Positions 7,674 through 14,668 of a DNA stretch of 19,752 nucleotides are shown here, piece after piece. The position numbers were made by a program, and so were the translations under genes. Where the stretch lies: positions 1 to 19,752 of the forward strand of contig JAJFLL010000333.1 in NCBI GenBank assembly GCA_021772695.1. Direction: 5' to 3'. Source of the DNA: Deltaproteobacteria bacterium (GTDB lineage: Bacteria > UBA10199 > DSSB01). The notes below the pieces were generated by a model. The model made no database searches. It was not told the origin of the DNA and was given only the letters and a program-made list of their open reading frames with translations. Position 1 is the first letter of the stretch; each line of letters begins with the position of its first letter.

Positions 7674-7708
7674 CTAGCTCGAACACTTTTTTGGGTTAAC
7701 ATTGACGA
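7674..7708 (+). promoter_or_regulatory. Putative promoter of the second lipoprotein gene (shared element, copy 2)
   Basis: This is the partner of the element at 6696-6728. CTAGCT (7674-7679), a 17-nt interval with six Ts and GGG, and TAACAT (7697-7702) align without a gap to the first copy; a TGACGA follows at 7703-7708 with a 1-nt shift. The ATG is 37 nt after the -10-like hexamer, against 28 nt in copy 1. An AGGG ribosome-binding site lies between the expected transcription start and the ATG. Conservation could reflect co-regulation or simply a duplication that included the promoter. Confidence 0.5.
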
Positions 7709-7739
7709 TAAACATTAATTGCAGAACAATAGGGATTTC

Positions 7740-8399
7740 ATGGATTTTATTTTTCGAAAATTTTGGTTTTTAATCCTTATTTTCTTGGCAGCCTGCACCG
7801 CTCCAGGCGGCGGTCCTTTGTCCGGTGGTTCTTTGACAGGGGCCCTTGATGCTCCAATGGCGCCAGCCATGGGCACGGTGGTCGACGGTTCCGAATGGGA
7901 AGCAGCCGCCAATACTCCCGACCGTCCGGGCAGTAAAATTGACCTCGATCCCCATGATGAGTTTTATCCGGTCTACATTCCCGATGTAGACAACGGAATT
8001 TGGTACCTCTATGAAGAATGCTTTCCCAATCATGAGCCTAGAACACCCGCTTGTAAATACTTCACGATTCCCTGTGCTCAACTAGAAGAGTATACCATCG
8101 AGTACCACCTCGAGAACCCCAACCATTGCCGCGTGCCATATATAATTAATCTTTGGGGTGATTGCAGTTCGTTAAAATACTGTTCGCCGCTAAATAAATT
8201 TCCCAATCCGAATCCAGCAATCGCACCTCGAGAGGTATTACCCATCCAACAAGTTCCTGCCTACTCAGGCAAAAACTCCTTAGGCTACGAAGACCGCCAT
8301 TTACCCTTGCCCTTTGACGCGGATGCGGATGCGGATGCGGATGCGGATGGCGAGGAAGAAAAAGACGATACCCCATGGCAAGATGAAAACTTAAAGTAG
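7740..8399 (+). CDS. Cysteine-containing lipoprotein of unknown family, paralog B (one Cys unit, Asp-Ala repeat)
   Basis: The protein has 219 residues from ATG 7740, preceded by AGGGA. The frame extends to TTG 7719, but the ATG gives a compact signal peptide ending in LAAC with the lipid Cys at residue 19, the same position as in paralog A. The following TAPGGGPLSGG, LTGALD, WEAAANTPDR and GSKIDLDP block is clearly homologous to paralog A. A single cysteine unit follows: ACKYFTIPC, then 17 residues to NPNHCRVP, then WGDC and C-x5-C (CSSLKYC). The C-terminal third is Pro-rich and ends in a run of Asp-Ala repeats closing with DADG and then EEEKDD. The acidic DxDxDG run resembles calcium-binding loops, though it is low complexity. 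The 3' end overlaps the convergent hisS stop region by 9 bp. Function unknown. Confidence 0.82.
   Translation: MDFIFRKFWFLILIFLAACTAPGGGPLSGGSLTGALDAPMAPAMGTVVDGSEWEAAANTPDRPGSKIDLDPHDEFYPVYIPDVDNGIWYLYEECFPNHEPRTPACKYFTIPCAQLEEYTIEYHLENPNHCRVPYIINLWGDCSSLKYCSPLNKFPNPNPAIAPREVLPIQQVPAYSGKNSLGYEDRHLPLPFDADADADADADGEEEKDDTPWQDENLK
8319..8348 (+). repeat. Hexanucleotide tandem repeat (GCGGAT x5)
   Basis: Five perfect copies of GCGGAT lie inside the second lipoprotein gene and encode alternating Asp and Ala. Because the unit is 6 bp, slippage would change the number of Asp-Ala pairs without breaking the frame. It is the only clear microsatellite in the window. Confidence 0.9.
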
Positions 8400-9677
8400 A
8401 AATGTCTTGGTGGGAAACTTCGATAATAAGCGACTCAGAATCTCATCGGCGGGGATTTCTTCCTGAGTGCTTTCTTTCATATTGCGAAACATGACCATTC
8501 CCTTGCCGCGTTCCTCCGGGCCGGAAATGATGGCCCAATCGGCCTCCCATTTGGCAGCCCGCCGCATTTTGCTTTTTAAGGATGTGCCTTCCACGTCTAG
8601 ATATACTTGGGCACCCGCTTCTCGTAGTTCGCGCAATTGAAAGAATAATTCCCGGTTGGCTTGAGAGTCTAATCCCATGAGATAAACTCGCGGAGTAGGG
8701 TCTCGCCCCAAGCGCTCCGGCGGAATCAAGGAAACCACCCGCTCCATCCCCAACGCAAAGCCCACTCCCGGAACGTCAGGGCCCCCTAAGTCCTTTACCA
8801 AGTGATTGTAACGCCCGCCCGCCGCAACAGCATTTTGCGCCCCCAATCGTGCGGCCTTCCATTCAAATACCGAATTTTCGTAGTAGTCCAGGCCCCGCAC
8901 GATTCGAGTATTAATGACAAAGGGCACTTCGAGTTCTTTGAGCCCCCATTGCACTTCGGCAAAATGTTCCCGGGCTTCCGTTGAAAGAAAATCCAAAATA
9001 GAAGGTGCTTTCTGCAAGTGATTCTGCACCGCCTCTTCTTTGGAATCCAATACTCTTAAAGGATTGTGTTGGATTCGCTCCCTTGTTTCCGGGGAAAAAT
9101 CTTGCTGAACGGTCCTTAGAAATTCTTGCAAGGCATTGCGATATTTTTCACGGCAAGCAGAAGACCCCAGTGAGTTTATTTGCAATTCCACCTGATCTTC
9201 GAGACCCACTTCCTTAAAAAATTGATGACCCAGGGCAATTAATTCCGCATCGACCAAAGGATGGTTTGAACCGAAATTCTCAACACCTATTTGATAAAAC
9301 TGTCGAAACCGTCCCTTCTGGGGACGTTCATACCGATACATGGGGCCCTGGTAATAGAAACGACCTTCGCTGACATTGTGAGAAGTAAAATGTTCGACAA
9401 AGGCACGTACCACCGAAGCCGTTCCCTCGGGCCGCAAGGCCAAGCGCTTGCCGTTCCGGTCTTCGAGAGTATACATTTCTTTCTCAACAATATCGGTATG
9501 CTCCCCAACGGACCGTTCAAAAAGGCCGGCCTCTTCGATCACGGGGGTGCGTAACTCCTGAAAGCCTGCGCCTTCTAAGATCTTGCGGGCACGAGCTTCG
9601 ACCCAGTGCCAGAGGCGTACCTGTTCTGGCTGATAGAGGTCTTCCATTCCTTTGACGCCTGAAATTTTGTTTCCCAT
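8391..9677 (-). CDS. hisS: Histidyl-tRNA synthetase
   Basis: A class II aminoacyl-tRNA synthetase that charges tRNA-His with histidine using ATP. The 428-residue length is normal. The N-terminus GVKGMEDLYQPEQ corresponds to the family's 'KGxxDxxP' start. LRPEGTASVVRA, motif 2 (FYYQGPMYRYERPQKGRFRQF), the histidine-binding RGLDYYENSVFEW and motif 3 (GVGFALGMERVV) are all present. The C-terminal anticodon-binding domain begins near RVYLMGLD. No strong Shine-Dalgarno precedes the ATG; instead a GGCAAAT-type palindrome overlaps the upstream gene's stop codon. It is probably the last gene of the aro operon, 15 bp after the TPR gene. Confidence 0.97.
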   Translation of the reverse strand: MGNKISGVKGMEDLYQPEQVRLWHWVEARARKILEGAGFQELRTPVIEEAGLFERSVGEHTDIVEKEMYTLEDRNGKRLALRPEGTASVVRAFVEHFTSHNVSEGRFYYQGPMYRYERPQKGRFRQFYQIGVENFGSNHPLVDAELIALGHQFFKEVGLEDQVELQINSLGSSACREKYRNALQEFLRTVQQDFSPETRERIQHNPLRVLDSKEEAVQNHLQKAPSILDFLSTEAREHFAEVQWGLKELEVPFVINTRIVRGLDYYENSVFEWKAARLGAQNAVAAGGRYNHLVKDLGGPDVPGVGFALGMERVVSLIPPERLGRDPTPRVYLMGLDSQANRELFFQLRELREAGAQVYLDVEGTSLKSKMRRAAKWEADWAIISGPEERGKGMVMFRNMKESTQEEIPADEILSRLLSKFPTKTFLL

Positions 9678-9686
9678 ACTCGTTTT

Positions 9687-9701
9687 GGCAAATTATTTGC
9701 C
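9687..9701 (-). promoter_or_regulatory. Palindrome spanning the TPR-gene stop and hisS leader
   Basis: GGCAAAT (9687-9693), one central base, then ATTTGCC (9695-9701) is a perfect 7-bp dyad. It contains the stop codon of the upstream TPR gene and ends 10 nt before the hisS ATG. As RNA it could form a 5-bp hairpin near the hisS initiation region. No T-box features are seen. Confidence 0.25.
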
Positions 9702-10466
9702 GCCACCTTCTGATTTCGCCAACAGTTCTTTGAGCTGCAATGCCTTTTCGTAGATGGGGCGAAACTGTTGATCTTTTTCAAGTTTATACCGTTCGATTTT
9801 TCGAATGGCTTTTTGCGGATTTTTCAACTTGAGATAAAAAATACAGAGTTCTCTGAGCAATTGCATCTCTTTGGGTTTTTTCAACAATATCTTTTCATAG
9901 ACCTCGGTCAAGACATCTAATTGTTTCATGCCTTTTCGCAATTGACGAGCGATCTTTTCGTACTCGGCTAGAGATTCGGCTTCCATCCCCTGATTGAAAT
10001 AGATTTCGGCCAGACGCAATCGATGCTGCACCTCGTTCGGTTGAGCCTCAACCAATTTTTGACAGACCCGAAGGGCATCTTGAGGCTGATGATGGGTCAG
10101 GTGATAGTGGATGACGATTTGATATTGCTGGGCGGCGTCAGCCACGATACCCACCTTGAGAAACAAATCGCCCAAACTTTCGTTAAATTCAACGGATCCC
10201 GGAGAATATTTTAAAATCTCTTTGTAAATGGCGATGGCCTTGAGAACAAATTCGTCTTCTACATATCTTTCTGCCACCTCGCGATACCACGCGATACCAT
10301 TGCGAACGTCTTTCTGCTTGAAATACATTTTACCTATTTGCAGGCGCAGTCGCAGATCGCTCGGGTCTTGACTCGCTTGGGCGATGAGTTCCTTTAAGTC
10401 GCCCCGGGGTGCAGACTTTTTTCCCAGAAAGTTTTTAAAAATGTCACTGAGTTTTCCTTTTGCCAT
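9693..10466 (-). CDS. Tetratricopeptide-repeat protein, cytoplasmic
   Basis: A 257-residue all-helical protein without a signal peptide. After a basic start (MAKGKLSDIFKNFLGKK) it has roughly six TPR-like helical pairs from residue 23 onward. Recognisable repeats include LRLQIGKMYFKQKDVRNGIAW, FNESLGDLFLKVGIVADAAQQ and HRLRLAEIYFNQGMEAESLAE (spaced by 30-40 residues, the last near the end being ELCIFYLKLKNPQKAIRKI). TPRs mediate protein-protein contacts, and the partner is unknown. It lies between aroQ (44 bp upstream) and hisS (15 bp downstream) and is likely co-transcribed with them. There is no enzymatic motif. Confidence 0.88.
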   Translation of the reverse strand: MAKGKLSDIFKNFLGKKSAPRGDLKELIAQASQDPSDLRLRLQIGKMYFKQKDVRNGIAWYREVAERYVEDEFVLKAIAIYKEILKYSPGSVEFNESLGDLFLKVGIVADAAQQYQIVIHYHLTHHQPQDALRVCQKLVEAQPNEVQHRLRLAEIYFNQGMEAESLAEYEKIARQLRKGMKQLDVLTEVYEKILLKKPKEMQLLRELCIFYLKLKNPQKAIRKIERYKLEKDQQFRPIYEKALQLKELLAKSEGGGK

Positions 10467-10510
10467 GGAGAAAAGTCTCGGTTCCTTTGATGTGGTGTTA
10501 GGATTTTTTC

Positions 10511-11029
10511 TTAGGTCTTATTCTTCGAACGCAAGGAGCCCTTTTGGCCCTTCTTCTGCTTAACGCCTTCCTGGGCCAAATCGATCTTTTCCATCAGGCC
10601 GTAGAATCCCAAAATATAGCTATAGGCCCCAAACCCACTGACTTGGCCTACCGCCACGGGAGCGATCATGGAGGTGTGACGAAAACTCTCTCGAGCATGA
10701 ATATTCGACAAATGAACTTCCACAACCGGAAGGCCTACCGCCGAGATGGCATCACGTATAGCTACCGAGGTATGAGTATATGCGGCTGGGTTGATCAGGA
10801 TTCCATGATATTGATTGCGGGCCCCTTGAATCGCATTGATGAGTTCGCCTTCATCATTGCTTTGCTGGCATTCCACTTGGGCTCCCTCACTCAGTGCCAA
10901 TTCTTTCAAGGTGGTATCGATTTCTTCTAAGGTGGTGGCTCCGTAGAGTTCAGGTTCCCGTTCACCCAATAGATTCAGATTGGGTCCGTTCAAAACCAAA
11001 ATTTTGATAAATTTAACGGCCATGGTCAT
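10511..11029 (-). CDS. aroQ: Type II 3-dehydroquinate dehydratase with basic C-terminal tail
   Basis: AroQ converts 3-dehydroquinate to 3-dehydroshikimate by an anti elimination in the shikimate pathway. The signature LVLNGPNLNLLGEREPELYG has the catalytic Tyr (Y29) and Arg (R24). NPAAYTHTSVAIRDA, VEVHLSNIHARESFRHTS with the catalytic His (H111), and GQVSGFGAYSYILG complete the fold. At 172 residues it is about 25 longer than typical, mostly through a Lys-rich tail (KQKKGQKGSLRSKNK). The start is either ATG 11029 or ATG 11023. Both lie inside the end of the upstream gene, so translation is probably coupled. Confidence 0.96.
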   Translation of the reverse strand: MTMAVKFIKILVLNGPNLNLLGEREPELYGATTLEEIDTTLKELALSEGAQVECQQSNDEGELINAIQGARNQYHGILINPAAYTHTSVAIRDAISAVGLPVVEVHLSNIHARESFRHTSMIAPVAVGQVSGFGAYSYILGFYGLMEKIDLAQEGVKQKKGQKGSLRSKNKT

Positions 11030-11447
11030 TCCGATAGTCTTGGACCCGTTGCAATAAACGGCGCAATACCTTTACCGGTGCGGGAGTCGGTTCCGGAGCA
11101 ACCTCTCGCAGGGCTACCACATTGTCGGGTAAAATATTTTCCTGAAGGCTAGCCTCGGGAACCACATCTATGGCTTCCCTGGGTTTAGCAGTTGGATCCG
11201 TGGGCTCGGTTGCCGGCTCCGCCGGCTCCGACGCATGGTCTTCCGTTCGGCCCGCCTGCCGAAAACGCTCAAAGGAGGCCCGAGCTTCTTCCTTCATTTC
11301 ACCCAATAATTGGCGTACCGAGTCGTTTTCCGGGTTATTTTGTAATATCTTCTCGGCAAGTTCCATGGCCAAGAGACTGGATCCCTGCTCCCTGAGAATT
11401 CGCACCATGGTTTCGGTATGGTAGATAGGGTCGAGTTCTAAAGCCAT
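11013..11447 (-). CDS. Short TPR-like protein with Pro/Glu/Thr-rich middle, function unknown
   Basis: A 144-residue soluble protein. Residues 5-50 form one helical pair resembling a TPR (YHTETMVRILREQGSSLLAMELAEKILQ, shown by the alternating hydrophobic and Ala positions). Residues 68-125 are Ala/Pro/Glu/Thr-rich and probably disordered; the C-terminus (VLRRLLQRVQDYRNDHGR) is a basic amphipathic helix. AAGGAG precedes the ATG by 8 nt, inside the last codons of aroKB. The gene overlaps aroKB by 10 bp and aroQ by 17 bp, so it is firmly embedded in the aromatic operon. I cannot assign a role; a regulatory or scaffolding adaptor is possible. Confidence 0.82.
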   Translation of the reverse strand: MALELDPIYHTETMVRILREQGSSLLAMELAEKILQNNPENDSVRQLLGEMKEEARASFERFRQAGRTEDHASEPAEPATEPTDPTAKPREAIDVVPEASLQENILPDNVVALREVAPEPTPAPVKVLRRLLQRVQDYRNDHGR

Positions 11448-13021
11448 GATTGGATCTCCTTAATGGGGGTGGGTAACACCACCGAATCGCCTATCTTATT
11501 TAAATAAACAAATTTAATGCTGCCCGACACCCTTTTTTTGTCTTGGAGTAGTACCTTCCCATAGCGGGCCGGGGAAAAATTCGGCCATTTTTGGGGCAAT
11601 CCCGCTGCTTTTAATAGGGCCTCCAGACGGGCCACGGCCTGTTGGGCAAGCCCCTGTTTGGCCATAGAGGCCCGTGCGGCAAAGCTCATCCCCATGGCAA
11701 TGGCTTCACCATGGGTATAACGGCGGTAATCGGTGAGAGTCTCGATGGCGTGTCCCAAAGAATGGCCAAAGTTTAATTTAGCTCGAATGCCGCGGGTCTC
11801 ACGCTCGTCCAATTTGACGACCCAAGCCTTCCACTCGCAACAAGTTCGAATCACCCCTTCCATAGTGGATCCGGGGTTTTTCAAAAAATCTTTCATCTGT
11901 TTTTCAAGCAGCCCCGTAAGCTTACTATCGAAAATGGCACCGTATTTGATCACCTCGGCCATTCCGCAACGCATTTGACGAGGGCTCAGGGTTTGCAACA
12001 ACCTGGTGTCTACTAACACCATACTGGGTTGGTAAAAGGCCCCCACCAAATTTTTTCCTTCTGGCAAATCGACCCCGGTCTTTCCGCCAATCGAGGAGTC
12101 CACCTGAGCTAAGAGGGTTGTAGGGACCTGAATATAGGGAATTCCGCGCAGAAAGGTCGCCGCCGCATAGCCCCCCATGTCGCCGATCACTCCACCTCCC
12201 AATGCCAACAAAGGAGTAGTACGATCCACCTGGGCTTGCGTCATGGCACGATAGATCTTGGCCATGGTGTTGAGATTCTTGTGCCGTTCCCCATCGGGTA
12301 TAGCCAATTTTTCCACTTTAAATTCTCGTTTCAGCTCCCGTAGCCATTGCTTTCCGTACAAGCGGTCCACCACGGAATTGGTCAGTAAAAATAACCGTTC
12401 CCCGGTGAATTTATTTCTCAACAACCCATTGAGGCTTTTGATGACATCTTGCTGAAAATAAATGGGATAGCTTCGGTCCCCCAGAGATACCTTCAAGGCT
12501 TGCTGTTCTATCGGATAGAATTTGGCGATTTGCTGAGCCACCTGTTTGGGGGTGCGACCTTCGGTGGATACCCTCCAGTGAATCGCATCGTAATAAGGGG
12601 CTCGCTTTTTTAAAAGTGTGACGATTTCGGACAAGGGATCAGGCTTCTGCAATAAGGGACGGCTGCGATCGGAGCGGAGTCGACGCTGCAGGGTCTCAGG
12701 AGAAGCTTGAAGCAAAATCAAGGTGCCCGCCTTCTTCAATCGCTGCAATTGGCTTTGGGAACAGACCGCTCCGCCACCTAAGGCCACCACCGCTTGCCCT
12801 CCCTGCAGTAGGGTCGACAAGGTCTGTCGCTCCAACTTTCTAAAGGCCGCCTCCCCGTGGCGAGCAAAGATCGCTGAGATGGATTTTCCGGTTTGTTGGG
12901 TGATCTTTTGGTCCAAATCGACGAAGGGCCATTTGAGGAGTTGGGCCAAGTGACGCCCCACCTCACTTTTGCCGGTTCCCATAAAACCGGCCAAAAATAT
13001 TTTTTGGGAAGCTATTGCCAT
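11438..13021 (-). CDS. aroKB: Shikimate kinase / 3-dehydroquinate synthase fusion
   Basis: Two shikimate-pathway enzymes in one 527-residue chain. Residues 1-170 are shikimate kinase: P-loop GFMGTGKS (12-19), VDLDQKI substrate region, FRKLE, ALGGGAV and the lid RSRPLL. Residues about 175-527 are 3-dehydroquinate synthase, an NAD- and metal-dependent enzyme: PDGERHKN, ALGGGVIGDMGGYAAATFLRG, VPTTLLAQVDSSIGGK, GKNLVGAF and metal ligands in MAEVIKYG (Glu), NFGHSLGHA (His) and YTHGEAIAMG (His). Catalytic residues appear intact in both halves. AroK and AroB do not act consecutively (steps 5 and 2), so the fusion is more about co-production than channelling. Such fusions are known elsewhere, for example in Thermotoga. 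The ATG lacks a strong ribosome-binding site. It is 34 bp downstream of aroC. Confidence 0.96.
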   Translation of the reverse strand: MAIASQKIFLAGFMGTGKSEVGRHLAQLLKWPFVDLDQKITQQTGKSISAIFARHGEAAFRKLERQTLSTLLQGGQAVVALGGGAVCSQSQLQRLKKAGTLILLQASPETLQRRLRSDRSRPLLQKPDPLSEIVTLLKKRAPYYDAIHWRVSTEGRTPKQVAQQIAKFYPIEQQALKVSLGDRSYPIYFQQDVIKSLNGLLRNKFTGERLFLLTNSVVDRLYGKQWLRELKREFKVEKLAIPDGERHKNLNTMAKIYRAMTQAQVDRTTPLLALGGGVIGDMGGYAAATFLRGIPYIQVPTTLLAQVDSSIGGKTGVDLPEGKNLVGAFYQPSMVLVDTRLLQTLSPRQMRCGMAEVIKYGAIFDSKLTGLLEKQMKDFLKNPGSTMEGVIRTCCEWKAWVVKLDERETRGIRAKLNFGHSLGHAIETLTDYRRYTHGEAIAMGMSFAARASMAKQGLAQQAVARLEALLKAAGLPQKWPNFSPARYGKVLLQDKKRVSGSIKFVYLNKIGDSVVLPTPIKEIQSWL

Positions 13022-13055
13022 GTATTTAAACGCCTAAGAATTGAGTGCTCAGGGA

Positions 13056-14234
13056 TCAGTAGGCTTCGATCTGCTCTTGATAGCCCTTCAAGTTTCGCTT
13101 TAATTCTTCGAGGGAATCTCCGCCAAACTTTTCTAAATAGGCGTCGGCCAAAGTAATAGCGACCACCGCTTCACCGATGACGGCGGCGGCGGCAATGGCA
13201 CAGGTATCGGAGCGTTCCACAGAGGCTTCAAAGTTCTCCTTGGTCTCGATATCTACTGATTTTAAGGGACGGTACAAAGTGGAGATGGGTTTTAAAAACC
13301 CCCGTACCACCAGCGGCATACCGTTGGTCATACTGCCCTCGAGGCCGCCTGCCCGATTATTCATGCGATAAAATTTCTTTTGCTCGGCATCGTAGCCAAT
13401 GGCGTCGTGAATCTGGGAACCAAAGCTTTGTGCCGCCATGTACCCATCGCCGATTTCCATGCCCTTGACTGCTTGAATACTCAAGATGGCCTGAGCGAGG
13501 CGACCGTCTAATTTGCGATCCCATTGCACATAGGAACCCAAGCCCGGCACCAAACCATCGACAAAAACCTCAAAAATACCACCCAAGCTATCACCGTTTT
13601 TCTTGGCCTCATCGATTAGGGCCACCATTTTGGCCTCGGCCTCGGCATCGAGACAGCGCAAGGGAAGATCCTCGGTCTTTTCTTGAATTTCGGCCGCACT
13701 GGTCGGAGTCACCTGACTGGCAATCTCACCTACTTGTAAGACATGACCGGCAATGGTCACTCCCAATTCTTCTAGCAGGCGGCGACAGATGGCACCACAG
13801 GCCACCCGGGCAGTTGTTTCTCTGGCGGAGGCTCGCTCTAAGACATTTCGAAGATCGCGAAACTGATGCTTCAAACCTCCCACGAGATCCGCATGACCGG
13901 GCCTGGGTCGAGTGACCACCCGTTTTAGGGGGCCCTGTGGTGGGCCCACGGCCATCTCGTTTTCCCAATTCTTCCAATCGCGATTCAAGACCTCTAAGGC
14001 GATGGGGGCTCCAAGGGTAGCCCCGTGGCGTACCCCGGCCTTGATATGGACCTGATCTTTTTCGATCTTCATGCGTCCACCGCGGCCGTGACCCTTCTGC
14101 CGACGAGCTAATTGAAAATTGATATAGTCTTCCGTTAAGGGCAGCCCTGCAGGGACGCCTTCCAATACGGAATAGAGACCGGGTCCATGGGATTCACCGG
14201 AAGTTAAATATCTTAAACGAGTTAAGGGATACAT
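13056..14234 (-). CDS. aroC: Chorismate synthase
   Basis: AroC converts 5-enolpyruvylshikimate-3-phosphate to chorismate with reduced FMN, the last step of the shikimate pathway. The 392-residue length is normal. Hallmarks are TSGESHGPGL near the N-terminus, RRQKGHGRGGRMKIEKD, TRPRPGHADLVG, ERASARETTARVA and RAGGLEGSMTNGMPLVV with the nearby KPISTLYRPLKSVD. The ATG at 14234 has AGG 4 nt upstream. It is 30 bp downstream of the XRE regulator gene and leads the aromatic enzymes. Confidence 0.97.
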   Translation of the reverse strand: MYPLTRLRYLTSGESHGPGLYSVLEGVPAGLPLTEDYINFQLARRQKGHGRGGRMKIEKDQVHIKAGVRHGATLGAPIALEVLNRDWKNWENEMAVGPPQGPLKRVVTRPRPGHADLVGGLKHQFRDLRNVLERASARETTARVACGAICRRLLEELGVTIAGHVLQVGEIASQVTPTSAAEIQEKTEDLPLRCLDAEAEAKMVALIDEAKKNGDSLGGIFEVFVDGLVPGLGSYVQWDRKLDGRLAQAILSIQAVKGMEIGDGYMAAQSFGSQIHDAIGYDAEQKKFYRMNNRAGGLEGSMTNGMPLVVRGFLKPISTLYRPLKSVDIETKENFEASVERSDTCAIAAAAVIGEAVVAITLADAYLEKFGGDSLEELKRNLKGYQEQIEAY

Positions 14235-14264
14235 GAGCCTGACGATCGTTTGGGGGCACTAGCC

Positions 14265-14516
14265 TCAACCTTCCGGAAAAACCTTTTCTTTGTCCGTAAG
14301 TTTAAAGCCCAAGGCGAGAATGATTTTTCGTTTGGTATCCATGCGGCAGTTCATACCGTCTTCGACCCGATCAATGGTCAAAGCCGATAATCCAGCTTTA
14401 CGTGCCAATTCTGCCTTACTCATCAGTTGTTGTTCACGGATTTTTTGCACGCTGTTTTTGATCAGCTTTGGCGGTGCTTTTATCGGTGTCTTTTTTTCAG
14501 CGGGGTTGGTTGACAT
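14265..14516 (-). CDS. XRE-family helix-turn-helix regulator
   Basis: A small 83-residue DNA-binding protein. After a Lys/Pro-rich N-terminus (about 20 residues) it has a Cro/C1-type HTH at about residues 22-75: KIREQQLMSKAELARKAGLS is the first part, then TIDRVEDGMNCRMDTKRKIILALGF. From memory, proteins with this RMDTKRKIILALG signature occur next to aroC in other deltaproteobacterial-type genomes. The gene could regulate the aro operon or itself. AAGGA lies about 11 nt before the ATG. Upstream is an AT-rich spacer with a strong dyad. A co-transcribed aroC 30 bp downstream is likely. Confidence 0.9.
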   Translation of the reverse strand: MSTNPAEKKTPIKAPPKLIKNSVQKIREQQLMSKAELARKAGLSALTIDRVEDGMNCRMDTKRKIILALGFKLTDKEKVFPEG

Positions 14517-14641
14517 TTTGAGGAATCCTTCAGTTCACGATCTTTGGGCACCTAGCCCCACACAGGCCATAAGTTAGTTAAAATCGACATAATCTTCAAG
14601 ATATTCTATTTGATTTTCAAAAAATTGATCCAAATTTATAT

Positions 14642-14668
14642 TAATTATACTACAAAGGAGTATAATTA
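14642..14668. promoter_or_regulatory. AT-rich 10-bp inverted repeat upstream of the XRE gene
   Basis: TAATTATACT (14642-14651) and AGTATAATTA (14659-14668) are perfect reverse complements separated by 7 nt. The repeat lies 6 bp after the prepilin-peptidase stop and 126 bp before the XRE start, in the most AT-rich spacer of the window (14517-14674). It could be an operator bound by the XRE protein, or a weak terminator for the prepilin peptidase gene. No clean T-run follows the hairpin on the minus strand, which makes the terminator less convincing. Confidence 0.45.

Noticed and set aside
7702..7730. TTGACG with a 17-nt spacer and AACAAT, resembling a sigma-70 promoter for the second lipoprotein gene
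   Set aside because: Transcription would start only a few bases before the ATG, downstream of the AGGGA ribosome-binding site; the TAACAT element further upstream fits better and is conserved in the other copy.
8319..8348. GCGGAT repeats as a possible CRISPR or iteron array
   Set aside because: The unit is only 6 bp, has no spacers, and is in frame within a coding region.
13038..13054. GAGTGCTCA resembling half of a CIRCE heat-shock operator
   Set aside because: The partner half TTAGCACTC is not found at the required spacing, and the site is not near a chaperone gene.
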